Below are positions 37,034-48,784 of a stretch of 64,000 bases of DNA, in pieces. The position numbers and the translations under genes were made by a program. Source of the stretch: Sediminibacterium goheungense (GTDB taxonomy: Bacteria > Bacteroidota > Bacteroidia > Chitinophagales > Chitinophagaceae). The notes under the pieces are model-generated. The model was not told the DNA's origin, did no database searches, and saw nothing but the letters and a program-made list of their open reading frames with translations. Where the stretch lies: assembly GCF_004361915.1 (NCBI RefSeq), contig NZ_SNWP01000010.1, positions 1 through 64,000 on the forward strand. Direction: 5' to 3'. Within the stretch, counting starts at the first letter, position 1, and each line of letters opens with the position of its first letter.

Positions 37034-37216
37034 TTATTTAATTTCTTTATGAACAGTTACTTTTTTCAAAATGGGGTTGAACTTTTTCAGTTCCATACGC
37101 TCAGGCGTATTTTTCTTGTTTTTGGTAGTGATATAACGGCTTGTACCGGGCAGACCTGTAGTCTTATGCTCTGTACATTCCAGAATTACCTGTACCCTGT
37201 TACCTTTCTTTGCCAT
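37034..37216 (-). CDS. rpmG: 50S ribosomal protein L33
   Basis: 60 aa, typical L33 ([34 protein letters not shown]). Only one Cys; the zinc-binding CxxC pairs are absent, so this is the zinc-free (C-) form. Second gene of rpmB-rpmG-DUF4295. Confidence 0.96.
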   Translation of the reverse strand: MAKKGNRVQVILECTEHKTTGLPGTSRYITTKNKKNTPERMELKKFNPILKKVTVHKEIK

Positions 37217-37246
37217 TGTATTAGGTAGTTTTTTCTTGTTGTTTAA

Positions 37247-37483
37247 TTAGATCTTAGCTCCCTGGGCTCTCATTTCTTTGATCACAGTCGCTAAACCGTT
37301 TTTGTTGATGGTTCTTAAAGCATCAGTAGACACCTTCAGGGTTACCCAACGGTCTTCTTCAGCAAAAAAGAAACGCTTCTTCTGTAAATTTGGTAAAAAA
37401 CGGCGCTTGGTCTTAATGTTTGAGTGAGAAACACTATGCCCAACAATCGGCTTTTTTCCAGTAACCTGACATACTCTTGCCAT
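37247..37483 (-). CDS. rpmB: 50S ribosomal protein L28
   Basis: 78 aa, [21 protein letters not shown] and [11 protein letters not shown] motifs. Zinc-free (C-) form with a single Cys. First gene of the ribosomal operon. Confidence 0.96.
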   Translation of the reverse strand: MARVCQVTGKKPIVGHSVSHSNIKTKRRFLPNLQKKRFFFAEEDRWVTLKVSTDALRTINKNGLATVIKEMRAQGAKI

Positions 37484-37621
37484 GACTCAATTTTTTTCGG
37501 GACGGCAAAGGTAGGGAAATGCACCAAATTATCCATACAAAAACCGCTTTTTTTGGGAAATTTGTTCACATTCCCCTTGAAAATTTGATTTAGACTTTCA
37601 GTTTATCCACAATCGAAGGTC

Positions 37622-37787
37622 AGGAAGTCCGAAAGTCGGGAAGTCTGAAAGCCGTTTACTATATACATATGAAAAAATAAATCTTGTATTGATCGTTGAT
37701 TTACTGATGTTTTTGTGATAGTTTACGATTACAAAAACATCAGTAAAATCTTCTTTCAGTCTTCCCGACTTCCGGTCTTTCGGACTT
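37622..37787. repeat. Nested inverted repeat (AGTCCGAA words outside, 17-bp stem inside)
   Basis: Outer arms ~37622-37651 and ~37753-37787 are built from GAAGTCCGAAAGTCGGGAAG-type words; inner arms TTTACTGATGTTTTTGT (37700-37716) and its exact complement (37731-37747). The 325-bp gap between rpmB and the M14 peptidase (37484-37808) holds this and no gene. Confidence 0.75.
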
Positions 37788-37808
37788 ATGATCCTGACGA
37801 AGGAAGCA

Positions 37809-40367
37809 CTACAACCTGATAATATCCCCAAAAAATACCGCATTCATAAACAGCTTGGAAGTACCCAGCCAGAATGCCCTGAAATTCAGGTTATCGACCA
37901 TTGATATCACTTTCCCTCTTCCTACCCCGTCAATATTAATCGCTGCTGTTTTTTTAACCACTTCTTTGTACCCTCTGTACAAATAACCACTCTGAAGGGG
38001 GTTTTCTGTATACATCACGGGTGAATCGTAAGGATTATTGTTCTGGTCCATGAACAGGGTATTCGATTTAAATATGCTTACCGATGGATCGCGATAACCA
38101 TAAGCAAGTGGATGGGTTAGATCAAGTTTTGCCTCAAAAAGAGAGCCTGCCATATCTTTTGCTCGCATTTCATCTGAGCGGAGATAATAGGGTAATTGTA
38201 AGGTCGTATCTCTTTTTTCATCTGCATTTTTAAAAATCACCTTTGTGAATCCATTTACAGAAAGCCATTTGGTGGCATCTTCGGTAGCAATCAGTGTACC
38301 GCCTGCACTAATCCACTCTCTCAACTTATCCTGAGCAGGCTTACTGAGGTTATTATAAGAACCTGAGGGCATGATGATAACATTGTACCGATCGGCATTG
38401 ATGCTGTTGAAACGATCCACATCCACAATGCTCACAGGAATATTATAACGGATATCGATCATATGCCATATTTCACCTACATCTGTGGCACTGGTGCCAT
38501 TACCGCCAAACATCATAATTTTTGGCTGTTTTACATTGTTAAGACTGGCACTTCCCAGATCAATTCCACCAGCTGCCAAACCCGTTGGTAAAGCAAAAAC
38601 CTCTACGCCTGTACCAGCAGCTTCCGTGCCGATGAGGCCAGCCAGTTCTTTTCCTTTTAACGCCTGTGTTGCAGCAGGTATTACAATGGTGCCATATTCA
38701 AAAGATTCCTCCTTACCATCTACCATCATTTTGAATTTCTGTGTAGCTACTTTAGCCTTGATACCTTTTGTCTGCAAACGATGTAATACTTTGGGGGCAT
38801 TATAATCATCCCAGCGAAAAGCATAGGCGGTTGCATTCTGAGACAAATTCATTAAAGGTATACTCAACGGTACGGCATTGATCACTTTAGCCCCCAGCAA
38901 TTGATCGTAGCTGGTTTTCACTTCTGCAGTTGGCATACCAAAAGCCAATGACATGGTCCATGCAGTGACATCATAAAAAAGACTGTCTTTGTATTCAAAT
39001 GTTTTCTCAAAAACGGTTTTAATGATTTTAAACTGCTGCTGACTGGCAGGAATTACAAAGGCTTTACCTGCTTTAAATTGTTTACCATCAGCTGCATAAT
39101 CCTGTTTAAGACTGAAGATATCTACCTGATGGCGCAACAGCATTTGAATAAAGGTTTGTGTACGTGTATGATCATACTGATCGCCAACCACAAAAGCTTT
39201 AACCGGGTAGGCGGCTGATTCCTTCTCAACTTCTTTGAAAAAGTCGCGTTGAAACTTCAGCATATCTGTACGCAGCGATTTTGCAGCTGCAAGTGTTGAC
39301 AAGGCAGCTGTAAATTGATTTCTGATGGTAAAGGGAAAGGTAAGTAGTCCGTTTTCTGTTTCCTGTGCATGCCCCCGGCTGCTTGCCTGCTCAAACAGAA
39401 TACCTACCCCACCATTGATATCAGGATAGGTAGATCCTTTTCCATAATAAAAATCATCGTAGCCTTCTTTGGTAAAGTACAAGGATCCGATGCTGTCGAA
39501 ATATTTAGCGTGGAAATTACCGATGGCTGCAGTAAGCTCCTGATTTTTTGCAGGGGTATTTGGGTTTACACGTGAGGGTACACCGGGTTGAAAAAAGAAA
39601 GATGCATTACTGCCCATTTCATGGTGATCTGTCAGAATATTGGGTTTCCACTGATGAAACAGTTGCAATCTGTTCTGGCTCTCCCTGTGTTGCGCAGGTA
39701 ACCAGTCTCTGTTTAAATCAAACCAATAATGATTGAAACGTCCACCCGGCCACACTTCATTAAATTCTCTCGCCTGCGGGTCTGCTACCATTGTCTGGCT
39801 CTTATGCATATTGGCCCATGTGGCAAAACGGTTCAACCCATCCGGATTAAAAGAGGGGTCCAGAAGAATCACTGTTTTATCAAGTAATGCCTCTATTTCT
39901 GGTCCCTGGGCGGCCGCCAGATAATAAGTCGTTAATAAAGATGCATTAGATCCGCTGCTTTCATTTCCATGAATACTATGTCCTATCCATACAACAACAG
40001 GCATGTCATTTATATTGAGATTCCCGGATTTATCGGCCTGCGTTAACTGCACATGCTGTTGCCTGATCTGTTCCAGGTTCTGCTGATTTTTGGGAGAAGT
40101 AATCACCAGTGCCAGTTGCGGCCTTCCTTCATAGGTTGTACCAAGTTGCTGTATTGTTACCCTGTCTGAGGCTGCATCTACGGCCTTCATATAATTTACC
40201 AGACGGTCGTGTGTTACATGCCACTCCCCTACTTCATGCCCGATAACAGAGGATGGCGTGGGTATGGCAGCATTGTAGCTTACATTTTTAGGGAGGTAAT
40301 AACTGAGTTCCTGTGCATAGGTGATGGTGGTTACCATGACCGCAATAAACAGTAGCATCTTTCTCAT
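37809..40367 (-). CDS. Secreted M14-family zinc carboxypeptidase
   Basis: 852 aa from the ATG at 40367 (signal peptide MRKMLLFIAVMVTTITYAQ); a GTG at 40385 is less likely. M14 catalytic region ~30-340: HSIHGNESSG (HxxE zinc motif), DLNRDW and DHHEMGSNASFFF. The C-terminal half (~370-850) is a GATase-like/beta extension seen in many secreted Bacteroidota M14 proteins. Digests proteins or peptides outside the cytoplasm. Exact M14 subfamily uncertain. Confidence 0.85.
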   Translation of the reverse strand: MRKMLLFIAVMVTTITYAQELSYYLPKNVSYNAAIPTPSSVIGHEVGEWHVTHDRLVNYMKAVDAASDRVTIQQLGTTYEGRPQLALVITSPKNQQNLEQIRQQHVQLTQADKSGNLNINDMPVVVWIGHSIHGNESSGSNASLLTTYYLAAAQGPEIEALLDKTVILLDPSFNPDGLNRFATWANMHKSQTMVADPQAREFNEVWPGGRFNHYWFDLNRDWLPAQHRESQNRLQLFHQWKPNILTDHHEMGSNASFFFQPGVPSRVNPNTPAKNQELTAAIGNFHAKYFDSIGSLYFTKEGYDDFYYGKGSTYPDINGGVGILFEQASSRGHAQETENGLLTFPFTIRNQFTAALSTLAAAKSLRTDMLKFQRDFFKEVEKESAAYPVKAFVVGDQYDHTRTQTFIQMLLRHQVDIFSLKQDYAADGKQFKAGKAFVIPASQQQFKIIKTVFEKTFEYKDSLFYDVTAWTMSLAFGMPTAEVKTSYDQLLGAKVINAVPLSIPLMNLSQNATAYAFRWDDYNAPKVLHRLQTKGIKAKVATQKFKMMVDGKEESFEYGTIVIPAATQALKGKELAGLIGTEAAGTGVEVFALPTGLAAGGIDLGSASLNNVKQPKIMMFGGNGTSATDVGEIWHMIDIRYNIPVSIVDVDRFNSINADRYNVIIMPSGSYNNLSKPAQDKLREWISAGGTLIATEDATKWLSVNGFTKVIFKNADEKRDTTLQLPYYLRSDEMRAKDMAGSLFEAKLDLTHPLAYGYRDPSVSIFKSNTLFMDQNNNPYDSPVMYTENPLQSGYLYRGYKEVVKKTAAINIDGVGRGKVISMVDNLNFRAFWLGTSKLFMNAVFFGDIIRL

Positions 40368-40401
40368 GATAAGTATTTTGGGCACTCAAGATAATGAAAA
40401 C

Positions 40402-40431
40402 AAAAAAGCCATCCGCAAGTGGTGGATGGCT
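40402..40431 (-). terminator. Rho-independent terminator
   Basis: Minus strand stem AGCCATCC / GGATGGCT, 9-nt loop, followed by T6. Follows the retropepsin-like gene. Confidence 0.75.
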
Positions 40432-40454
40432 GGGTGAAATAGTTATGCAGGTAT

Positions 40455-40832
40455 TTAAATCAGCTGCATTTTCATCACTTTAGGATCAACATGCACTGTA
40501 TCATGTTCGAAATCCAATTTGATGCGCCATTTCTGCATGGTAGCTGCACCTATTACTGCTTCTTCCGTCAATCCCGGCACTAATAGAAATTCGTCACTCA
40601 CAACCACATCTTCAATCCAGAAATCGACGATTACACGGTGTGTCACTTCTATGCGTTGCCCCTCACTGGCCGTAGCAATATATCTTGGAGTTGGTAATTT
40701 TTCCTTATTCGCAATCTGATCAATATATGCCGGATGAATGCAGGATAAATTAGCACCACTATCAAACAATGAGTATAATCTTCTCTCACCTTTTGAACCA
40801 ACAAATAACAATGGAAGCTTTATAACTGACAT
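40455..40832 (-). CDS. Retropepsin-like aspartic protease
   Basis: 125 aa from ATG 40832; an in-frame ATG at 40874 would add 14 residues of non-conserved sequence. One catalytic DSGA motif (LFDSGANLSCI) and the later EEAVIGAATM..WRIKLDFE segment fit the single-lobe retropepsin fold, which works as a dimer. No transmembrane segment. Substrate unknown; no retroelement around it. Confidence 0.75.
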   Translation of the reverse strand: MSVIKLPLLFVGSKGERRLYSLFDSGANLSCIHPAYIDQIANKEKLPTPRYIATASEGQRIEVTHRVIVDFWIEDVVVSDEFLLVPGLTEEAVIGAATMQKWRIKLDFEHDTVHVDPKVMKMQLI

Positions 40833-40934
40833 AAAAAATGGTTGTTTTATGCTAATGTAACTACCATTAACCATAAAACAACCATTCAGTAAAATTTTGC
40901 GGTAAATACGCTACCACACTACATCTCAGGCGTA

Positions 40935-42919
<1,985 letters not shown>

Positions 42920-43696
42920 ATGTACACCGCCATCATTACCGACGATAATATAATTGAAAGAGACGCTTTATTTTTTCACTTATCCAAAATAAAAAATATC
43001 ACTGTCATCGCCTCCTGCAATAACGGAGAAGAAACAGCAGCCTTATTACAAGTACAATCGGCAGATATTGTGTTTTCCGATATAGATATGCCTCGCATGA
43101 ATGGCATCGATTTATTAAAAGGCATCAGTAAACCTCCGGTATTCATTTTTATTTCGTCCTTTCCAGAATATGCTGCTGAAAGCTATAATCTTGACGCAAT
43201 TGATTATATTATAAAACCTGCCAGTTTTGAACGCGTAAAAAAAGCAGTTGACAAAGCTATTGAGTATATTGAAATCAAGAATAATACAAAACTCTATAGT
43301 GAGAAATTCGATCCAGAGAATCAAATTTCTGAATTTGGAAGCCGGCTTTCCACAGATGAATTTTTCTTTATCAAAGAGAACAACAATTATAGCAAACTTA
43401 ACATCCAGGACATCACTTATATTGAAAGCATGGGCGATTTTTCAAAAATCCATATTAACGGACAAAAAAAATCGGTTGTATTGGTCAGTTTAAAAAATAT
43501 TGAAAGACAGTTATCACCCAAAATATTTAGAAGAATTCATCGACAGTATATCATCAATTTACTACAGATAGGTTCCGTTACTAATACGGAAGTGCAACTA
43601 TTGGATAAAACCATAATTCCGATCAGTAGTTCTTACAGACAAAGCCTGATAGAGTCTGTAGTGGAAGGAAAACTGTTAAAAAGATTCGGCGATTAA
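42920..43696 (+). CDS. LytTR-family response regulator
   Basis: 258 aa. Receiver with phospho-acceptor D54 (IVFSDIDMP), LytTR DNA-binding domain ~150-255 (YIESMGDFSKIHINGQKK; FRRIHRQYIINL). Convergent, one base from the TPR histidine kinase at 43698-45968, which is a plausible partner by proximity but carries a different kinase class, so the pairing is unproven. Confidence 0.9.
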   Translation: MYTAIITDDNIIERDALFFHLSKIKNITVIASCNNGEETAALLQVQSADIVFSDIDMPRMNGIDLLKGISKPPVFIFISSFPEYAAESYNLDAIDYIIKPASFERVKKAVDKAIEYIEIKNNTKLYSEKFDPENQISEFGSRLSTDEFFFIKENNNYSKLNIQDITYIESMGDFSKIHINGQKKSVVLVSLKNIERQLSPKIFRRIHRQYIINLLQIGSVTNTEVQLLDKTIIPISSSYRQSLIESVVEGKLLKRFGD

Positions 43697-43697
43697 T

Positions 43698-45968
43698 TTA
43701 TACAACTTTTACTGCAGGAAGTTGTATGGTAAAAACGGTTCCTTTATTCAGTTCACTTTCTGCCTTCATTTCTCCATTCATCATTGTTACAAAAGACTTG
43801 CAAAGAATGAGACCGAGTCCGTTACCTTTCTCCTGTCCCGTTCCCCTTGAGCTTTTTACAGAATGAGAACCCGCACTATTAATCAATACTACTTTTTGAT
43901 CTTCCATGCCGATTCCAAAATCTACCACGGAGAGCGTGCTGTATTTTTCATCACCCACTGAAGTAAGTGTAATCTTTCCCTGTTTATGACTAAACTTTAT
44001 TGCATTCGTTAAAAGATTCCGAATAACAGATGCAAGCATCTCTTTATCAGCCATCATACATATATCTTCTCCTATATAATTTTCAACTGTCATCTCTTTT
44101 TGCTCCATTGTTTCTCCGAGTGTCGACAGCACTTGAATAGTTATTTCACGCAGATTTACGGGTTCAAAATTCGGCTTAAAGCCATCTATCTGACTGGTAG
44201 CCCATTTGAGCAGGTTATCCATCAGATTCTGTGTATAACCAAGTGAATTTTTCAATTGACCTGCATACAGTTTCATTTTATCCTGCGAAATACCATCCTG
44301 TTCGAGCAGGTGCGTAAAGGAAATTAATGAATTGATGGGAGTACGCATATCGTGACTAAGTGTGCCGAGTACCTGATCCTTTACATGTATCAACTCTTCC
44401 AGTTCTTTTTTTTGCACACTGATAATCGCATTGAGTCTTTTCCCTTTTCGCTGACTCTGGTAAATAGCTGCTGCAGTTCCCAGTAATACCAATACAGCAA
44501 TCAGAAAAATCAGGTTAAGGTTTCTATTATACTGCAGTTCAAGTTGCTGGTTGATAATCTGCTTTTGCGTAATAGCTTTTTCAAAACGGGTACGATCCTG
44601 CTGTAATTGAAAAGCATCTGCCTGTTGACGTGCTTCGTTTTCTAATTTCGACTGTTCCTGTAAAAACAATAAGCGTTGAAGGCTTTTTTCTTTCTCTGCC
44701 AGCGCCAACTGATCTTTCTGTCGCTCGGCAAGTAATACCTGCTGCTTCAACTCTTCCGCCATTAATTGCCTGCCGTATTTGTATTCTCTATCTCTGATAT
44801 CTATATCAAGTCTTAATTGCTGTCTTGTAATTTCTTTTTCCTTCTCCTCGCCATATAAGCTGTCCCTTACAGCAATATGTTTCCTGAAAAAAAACAGTGA
44901 ACTATCAAAGCTTTTTTGTCTTTCAAATAAATAACTCATTTGCTCATATACAGATTTCAGGGTTCCGAGAGTACGGTGTTTTTCTCCTACAGCAATTGCA
45001 AGCCTGAAATAATGCAGGGCGTTTTTATCATCCTCCAGTTTTATAAAATGTAAACCCACCTTATAGAAATTCTCTGCAGTTACAATATATTCTTCATGTG
45101 ATACATCTATCTCCATTGCTTTTTTTAAAACTACAAGCGCCTGTTCTGTATCACCCTTTCTATCATACACTTCACCCATATCAGCGAGAATGGCAGAAGC
45201 AAGTCCGGGATCATCTTCTTTAAATGCAATGGGCAAAGCCTTATTTAAACCCGCCAACGCCATATTGTATTGAGCAGAATAAGGAATACCCATTTTTGTC
45301 AGTTCTGTTTCTGTTGCACGCATGTAAGCCAATGCTATTGCCTGTTGGGCCACTGCAATTCCTCTTCCTCCCGGATCTTCTTTTTCAAATGCTGCAAGTG
45401 CACGCTTCATATATTGCAATGCTTTTTCTATCTGATTCAGATCGAGGTAAATCAATCCGATATTCATGATACAGCTATTGATACCATCTGAATTTCCGAT
45501 CTGTTCAAAAATCGTTAGTGATGCCTGATGCTTTTCCAGCGATCGTACATAATCTTTAATATCCAGGTATAATGCCCCCATGTTCAGGAGCACACCAGCC
45601 TGACCCCGTATATTATGGCTGGCAACACTTACATCATATGCTCTCTGATAGTAAGTAAGGGCTTCAGCATAACGTGACTTCCCATGATGTAATCTTCCTG
45701 CCCGTTCATATACATCGTATAAGGCAATATTCAGTTTAAGCTGCTTTGCAAGATTGGCTGCACTGTCGATGTATAGCACAGCAAGATCAAACCTTTGCAT
45801 GTTTCCATACTGACGGAATATATTTCTGTAGTGAATTATTTTGAGGGAATCTCTGATAGTGTATGTTTTGTTTACCTGTAATAAACTATCCAGCCTTTTT
45901 TGTTGGGCCAAAGCAGAAAATACAATCAATAAACAAAAACAGAGCGTGAGCCATTTCTTAGCAACCAT
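43698..45968 (-). CDS. TPR-containing sensor histidine kinase
   Basis: 756 aa. Signal peptide (MVAKKWLTLCFCLLIVFSALA), ~6-7 periplasmic TPR units (~40-370), long coiled coil ~380-480, one TM ~485-505, HisKA with H in LGTLSHDMRTP (near residue 530), then an ATPase domain (DFGIGM, GNGLGLILCKS). The TPR sensor with an inner-membrane anchor is common in this phylum. Signal unknown. Confidence 0.9.
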   Translation of the reverse strand: MVAKKWLTLCFCLLIVFSALAQQKRLDSLLQVNKTYTIRDSLKIIHYRNIFRQYGNMQRFDLAVLYIDSAANLAKQLKLNIALYDVYERAGRLHHGKSRYAEALTYYQRAYDVSVASHNIRGQAGVLLNMGALYLDIKDYVRSLEKHQASLTIFEQIGNSDGINSCIMNIGLIYLDLNQIEKALQYMKRALAAFEKEDPGGRGIAVAQQAIALAYMRATETELTKMGIPYSAQYNMALAGLNKALPIAFKEDDPGLASAILADMGEVYDRKGDTEQALVVLKKAMEIDVSHEEYIVTAENFYKVGLHFIKLEDDKNALHYFRLAIAVGEKHRTLGTLKSVYEQMSYLFERQKSFDSSLFFFRKHIAVRDSLYGEEKEKEITRQQLRLDIDIRDREYKYGRQLMAEELKQQVLLAERQKDQLALAEKEKSLQRLLFLQEQSKLENEARQQADAFQLQQDRTRFEKAITQKQIINQQLELQYNRNLNLIFLIAVLVLLGTAAAIYQSQRKGKRLNAIISVQKKELEELIHVKDQVLGTLSHDMRTPINSLISFTHLLEQDGISQDKMKLYAGQLKNSLGYTQNLMDNLLKWATSQIDGFKPNFEPVNLREITIQVLSTLGETMEQKEMTVENYIGEDICMMADKEMLASVIRNLLTNAIKFSHKQGKITLTSVGDEKYSTLSVVDFGIGMEDQKVVLINSAGSHSVKSSRGTGQEKGNGLGLILCKSFVTMMNGEMKAESELNKGTVFTIQLPAVKVV

Positions 45969-46142
45969 ATTTATTCAGCGATAAATCAGTAATGAGAATA
46001 GAAAAAAGAAATGGAGAGGGCATTATATGGCAATGATAGCCAGATGGATACAGATTCATTTTTCGCAGCAGTTTCCGGCAAGGTAATCGATTTCTGATCG
46101 TTGTCTGCTTAAAAAAAGATTTAAAATCAGCCTGTAGAATGT

Positions 46143-47132
46143 TTACCATGCTGCACGGGCACTAGGACCGGCATCCAGTTCAACAAACTGCTGGTCGAGG
46201 TATTTGTAATAAGCTGTAATAGCGATCATGGCAGCGTTATCAGTACAATACTGAAAAGCAGGAATGTATGTTTTCCAAACATACTTAACGCCGGCTTCCT
46301 GTAATGCCTTACGCAGACCACTATTGGCGCTTACCCCTCCAGCTATACAAATATTTTTGATCCCTGTTTGCTGAACAGCCTTCTTCAGTTTTTTGATCAG
46401 TATATTAACGATGGTGAATTGAACAGATGCACATAGATCATTCAGATGCTGTTCTATAAAACCGGGTTCCTGTTTCTGAAGAAAATAGAGTACGGAAGTT
46501 TTTAATCCGCTAAAACTAAAACCTAACTCCGGCACCTGTGGTTCAGCAAAACTGAATGCCTTTGGATTACCTTCTTTTGCATAACGATCTATCAATGGCC
46601 CCCCCGGATACGGCAGTCCTAACAGTTTGGCTGTTTTATCGAAAGCTTCCCCTGCTGCATCATCAATTGTTTCACCTATCACTTCCAGTTGAAGCGGAGT
46701 GTGTGCAAGAACAATCTGGGTATGTCCACCACTTACGGTAAGGCATAAAAATGGAAAAGATGGTGGATCATCACCGATCAGATTAGCCAATACGTGCGCC
46801 TGCATATGATGCACCCCGATTAATGGTTTATTCAATGATAAAGCCAGTGATTTGGCAAACTGTGCACCGACCAGCAAACTACCAATCAATCCAGGTGCCT
46901 GTGTAAAGGCTATTGCATCAATAGATAACAACTCATTTTTGGCAATATTGGCGGCAAACAGGGCCCTATCTACAACAGGAACAATGTTTTGCATGTGCGC
47001 ACGGCTGGCAAGTTCAGGAACCACACCACCATACTGTTCATGCACCGTTTGATTGGCGATAAAATTGGACATGATTTTACCATCCACACATACAGATGCA
47101 GATGTTTCATCGCAGGATGATTCAATGGCCAA
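46143..47132 (-). CDS. tsaD: tRNA N6-threonylcarbamoyladenosine transferase TsaD
   Basis: 329 aa from TTG 47132. ASKHA-fold enzyme that installs t6A37: ESSCDETSAS at the N-terminus, HHMQAH metal-binding motif, CLTVSGGHTQ, GGVSANSGLR. The family's first strand (I-L-A-I-E-S) begins upstream of the TTG: reading back in frame gives INKPVTILAIES before a stop at 47165, with no ATG or GTG. The true start may be ATC 47153 (or ATA 47135). Universally essential or nearly so. Confidence 0.9.
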   Translation of the reverse strand: MAIESSCDETSASVCVDGKIMSNFIANQTVHEQYGGVVPELASRAHMQNIVPVVDRALFAANIAKNELLSIDAIAFTQAPGLIGSLLVGAQFAKSLALSLNKPLIGVHHMQAHVLANLIGDDPPSFPFLCLTVSGGHTQIVLAHTPLQLEVIGETIDDAAGEAFDKTAKLLGLPYPGGPLIDRYAKEGNPKAFSFAEPQVPELGFSFSGLKTSVLYFLQKQEPGFIEQHLNDLCASVQFTIVNILIKKLKKAVQQTGIKNICIAGGVSANSGLRKALQEAGVKYVWKTYIPAFQYCTDNAAMIAITAYYKYLDQQFVELDAGPSARAAW

Positions 47133-47181
47133 TATGGTAACCGGTTTGTTGATGCAAAAAAATTAGTGTTCAGAAAGATCG

Positions 47182-47189
47182 CAAAATTA
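47182..47189 (-). promoter_or_regulatory. Candidate -7 box (TAATTTTG) for tsaD
   Basis: Minus-strand TAATTTTG matches TAnnTTTG, about 30 bp before the probable tsaD start. A TTTG lies upstream but at 15-bp spacing, shorter than normal. Confidence 0.3.
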
Positions 47190-47212
47190 ACTGAATCAAA
47201 GATGCAAATGGA

Positions 47213-48463
47213 TTATTTCGTGCGGATAGCCACTACAGGATCCATTTTTGCAGCAATGGATGCCGGAATAATACCGGAAATAATACCCAACCCGATACAT
47301 ATACTTAAAGCCAGTATGATAATATTAGGTGCAATGTAAATAGGGAAAGGAAGTACAGCACTCAGCACCAGCGACATTATCCATACCAATGCAAGACCAA
47401 TCAATCCACCGACGATACAGAGAAAAGCACTTTCGAGCAAAAATTCAGTGAGTATGGTTCTTCGTTTGGCACCAATGGCTTTTTTCAACCCTATCTGACT
47501 GGTTCTTTCCCGAACTGTAACAAACATGATATTGGCCACACCAAAAGCACCTACAATCAGACTCAATCCTGCAATGGCCCATCCGCCTGCACTTACCTGT
47601 CCAAAAAAGCCACCTACCTGCTCACTGAACTGGGCCACATCATTGCAGGAAAAATTATTCTCTTCAGCCGGACTCAGTTTTCTCAATTGACGCATAACAC
47701 CTATCAATTCATCCGCCAGGGCTTTTGAGGGTATGTCTTTTTTACCCTGTACCATAATAAAAGGGCTGCTGTAATCAGGATTATAAACGCTGGCAAAATA
47801 GCGGTAGGTAACAATCAGCGACTGATCATAATCAAAACCTCCAACAAAACTCTGTCCCTGTTTTTTTATCACACCAATCACATTCACACGCTTGCCATTG
47901 TACGACACCTGTTTGCCTACAGCTTTTTGCGGATTACCAAAAAGCTGTTCTGCCACCACATATCCAATGACGCCAGAAGTGGTGCCGCGTAGAAATTCAG
48001 CTTCATTAAGGTAACGGCCATATTCAATATCAATGGTCTGGATGGAGGTAAATTCTTCCGTTATACCATAAATATTTACATTACTCAGGATATTGTCCTT
48101 ATAGCTCAGGTTTACGTTGTTGGAAACAAAAAAGCAGAGATTACTGGCCAACTGGCTTTTGGCTTTGATAAAACGCATTTCCTCCACTTTCATATTGGGG
48201 CGCTTCATGTATTTCCACCAGGGGTAATCGGGGCCACCGCCGCTGTAATCCCATTTATCAATATATATGGTATTGTTACCAAAAGCTTTTATATCATTCT
48301 GTACTTTTCTTTCAAGGCTATCTACGGTTGCCAGTACGCCGATAATGCAGAATATACCAATGGTAATGCCGAAAAGCGATAAAAAGGTACGCAGCTTATT
48401 GACGCGCAACTCCTGTAACGCCATCCGGAAACTGTTCCACAATATATTCAGCAGTTTGAACAT
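47213..48463 (-). CDS. MacB-like ABC transporter permease
   Basis: 416 aa. TM1 ~25-47, large periplasmic MacB_PCD domain ~50-285, then FtsX-type three-helix bundle ~290-405 (SQIGLKKAIGAKRRTILTEFLLES). Complete. The ATPase partner is not adjacent in this window, so it must be encoded elsewhere. Mechanotransmission class of ABC exporters. Confidence 0.88.
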   Translation of the reverse strand: MFKLLNILWNSFRMALQELRVNKLRTFLSLFGITIGIFCIIGVLATVDSLERKVQNDIKAFGNNTIYIDKWDYSGGGPDYPWWKYMKRPNMKVEEMRFIKAKSQLASNLCFFVSNNVNLSYKDNILSNVNIYGITEEFTSIQTIDIEYGRYLNEAEFLRGTTSGVIGYVVAEQLFGNPQKAVGKQVSYNGKRVNVIGVIKKQGQSFVGGFDYDQSLIVTYRYFASVYNPDYSSPFIMVQGKKDIPSKALADELIGVMRQLRKLSPAEENNFSCNDVAQFSEQVGGFFGQVSAGGWAIAGLSLIVGAFGVANIMFVTVRERTSQIGLKKAIGAKRRTILTEFLLESAFLCIVGGLIGLALVWIMSLVLSAVLPFPIYIAPNIIILALSICIGLGIISGIIPASIAAKMDPVVAIRTK

Positions 48464-48514
48464 ATACCAAATGTAAGTGGAGATTGTGGATAGAGAAACT
48501 AAATTTTATGGGTG

Positions 48515-48655
48515 GAAAGGAAAGTCAGGGAGACCGGAAGACAGAAAGTCCGAAAGATGACTCATTTAGAGACAAAATCACCTTATGTAAAGATACAAAT
48601 CTTCCAACAAATACACATTTCTTCCGGACTTCCGGTCTTCCCGACTTTTCAACTA
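48515..48655. repeat. AGTCCGAA-word inverted repeat
   Basis: Left arm ~48520-48558 (GGGAGACCGGAAGACAG, AAGTCCGAAAGAT), right arm ~48627-48652 (CTTCCGGACTTCCGGTCTTC), approximately complementary around an AT-rich centre. The 48464-48784 gap holds this and no gene. Confidence 0.65.
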
Positions 48656-48746
48656 CTTTACTGAACCATTTCTACTTAAACATTGTTTATCAACATAAAA
48701 GAATAAAACTTTTTACGTTTTCGGAAAATGCTATTACGTTCTGTGC

Positions 48747-48754
48747 TATTTTTG
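48747..48754 (+). promoter_or_regulatory. Candidate -7 box (TATTTTTG) for sdhCAB
   Basis: TATTTTTG matches TAnnTTTG, 31 bp before the sdhC ATG. No clean -33 TTTG. Confidence 0.3.
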
Positions 48755-48784
48755 CAGCGATTTCCTAAACTATAAACTTGCAAT

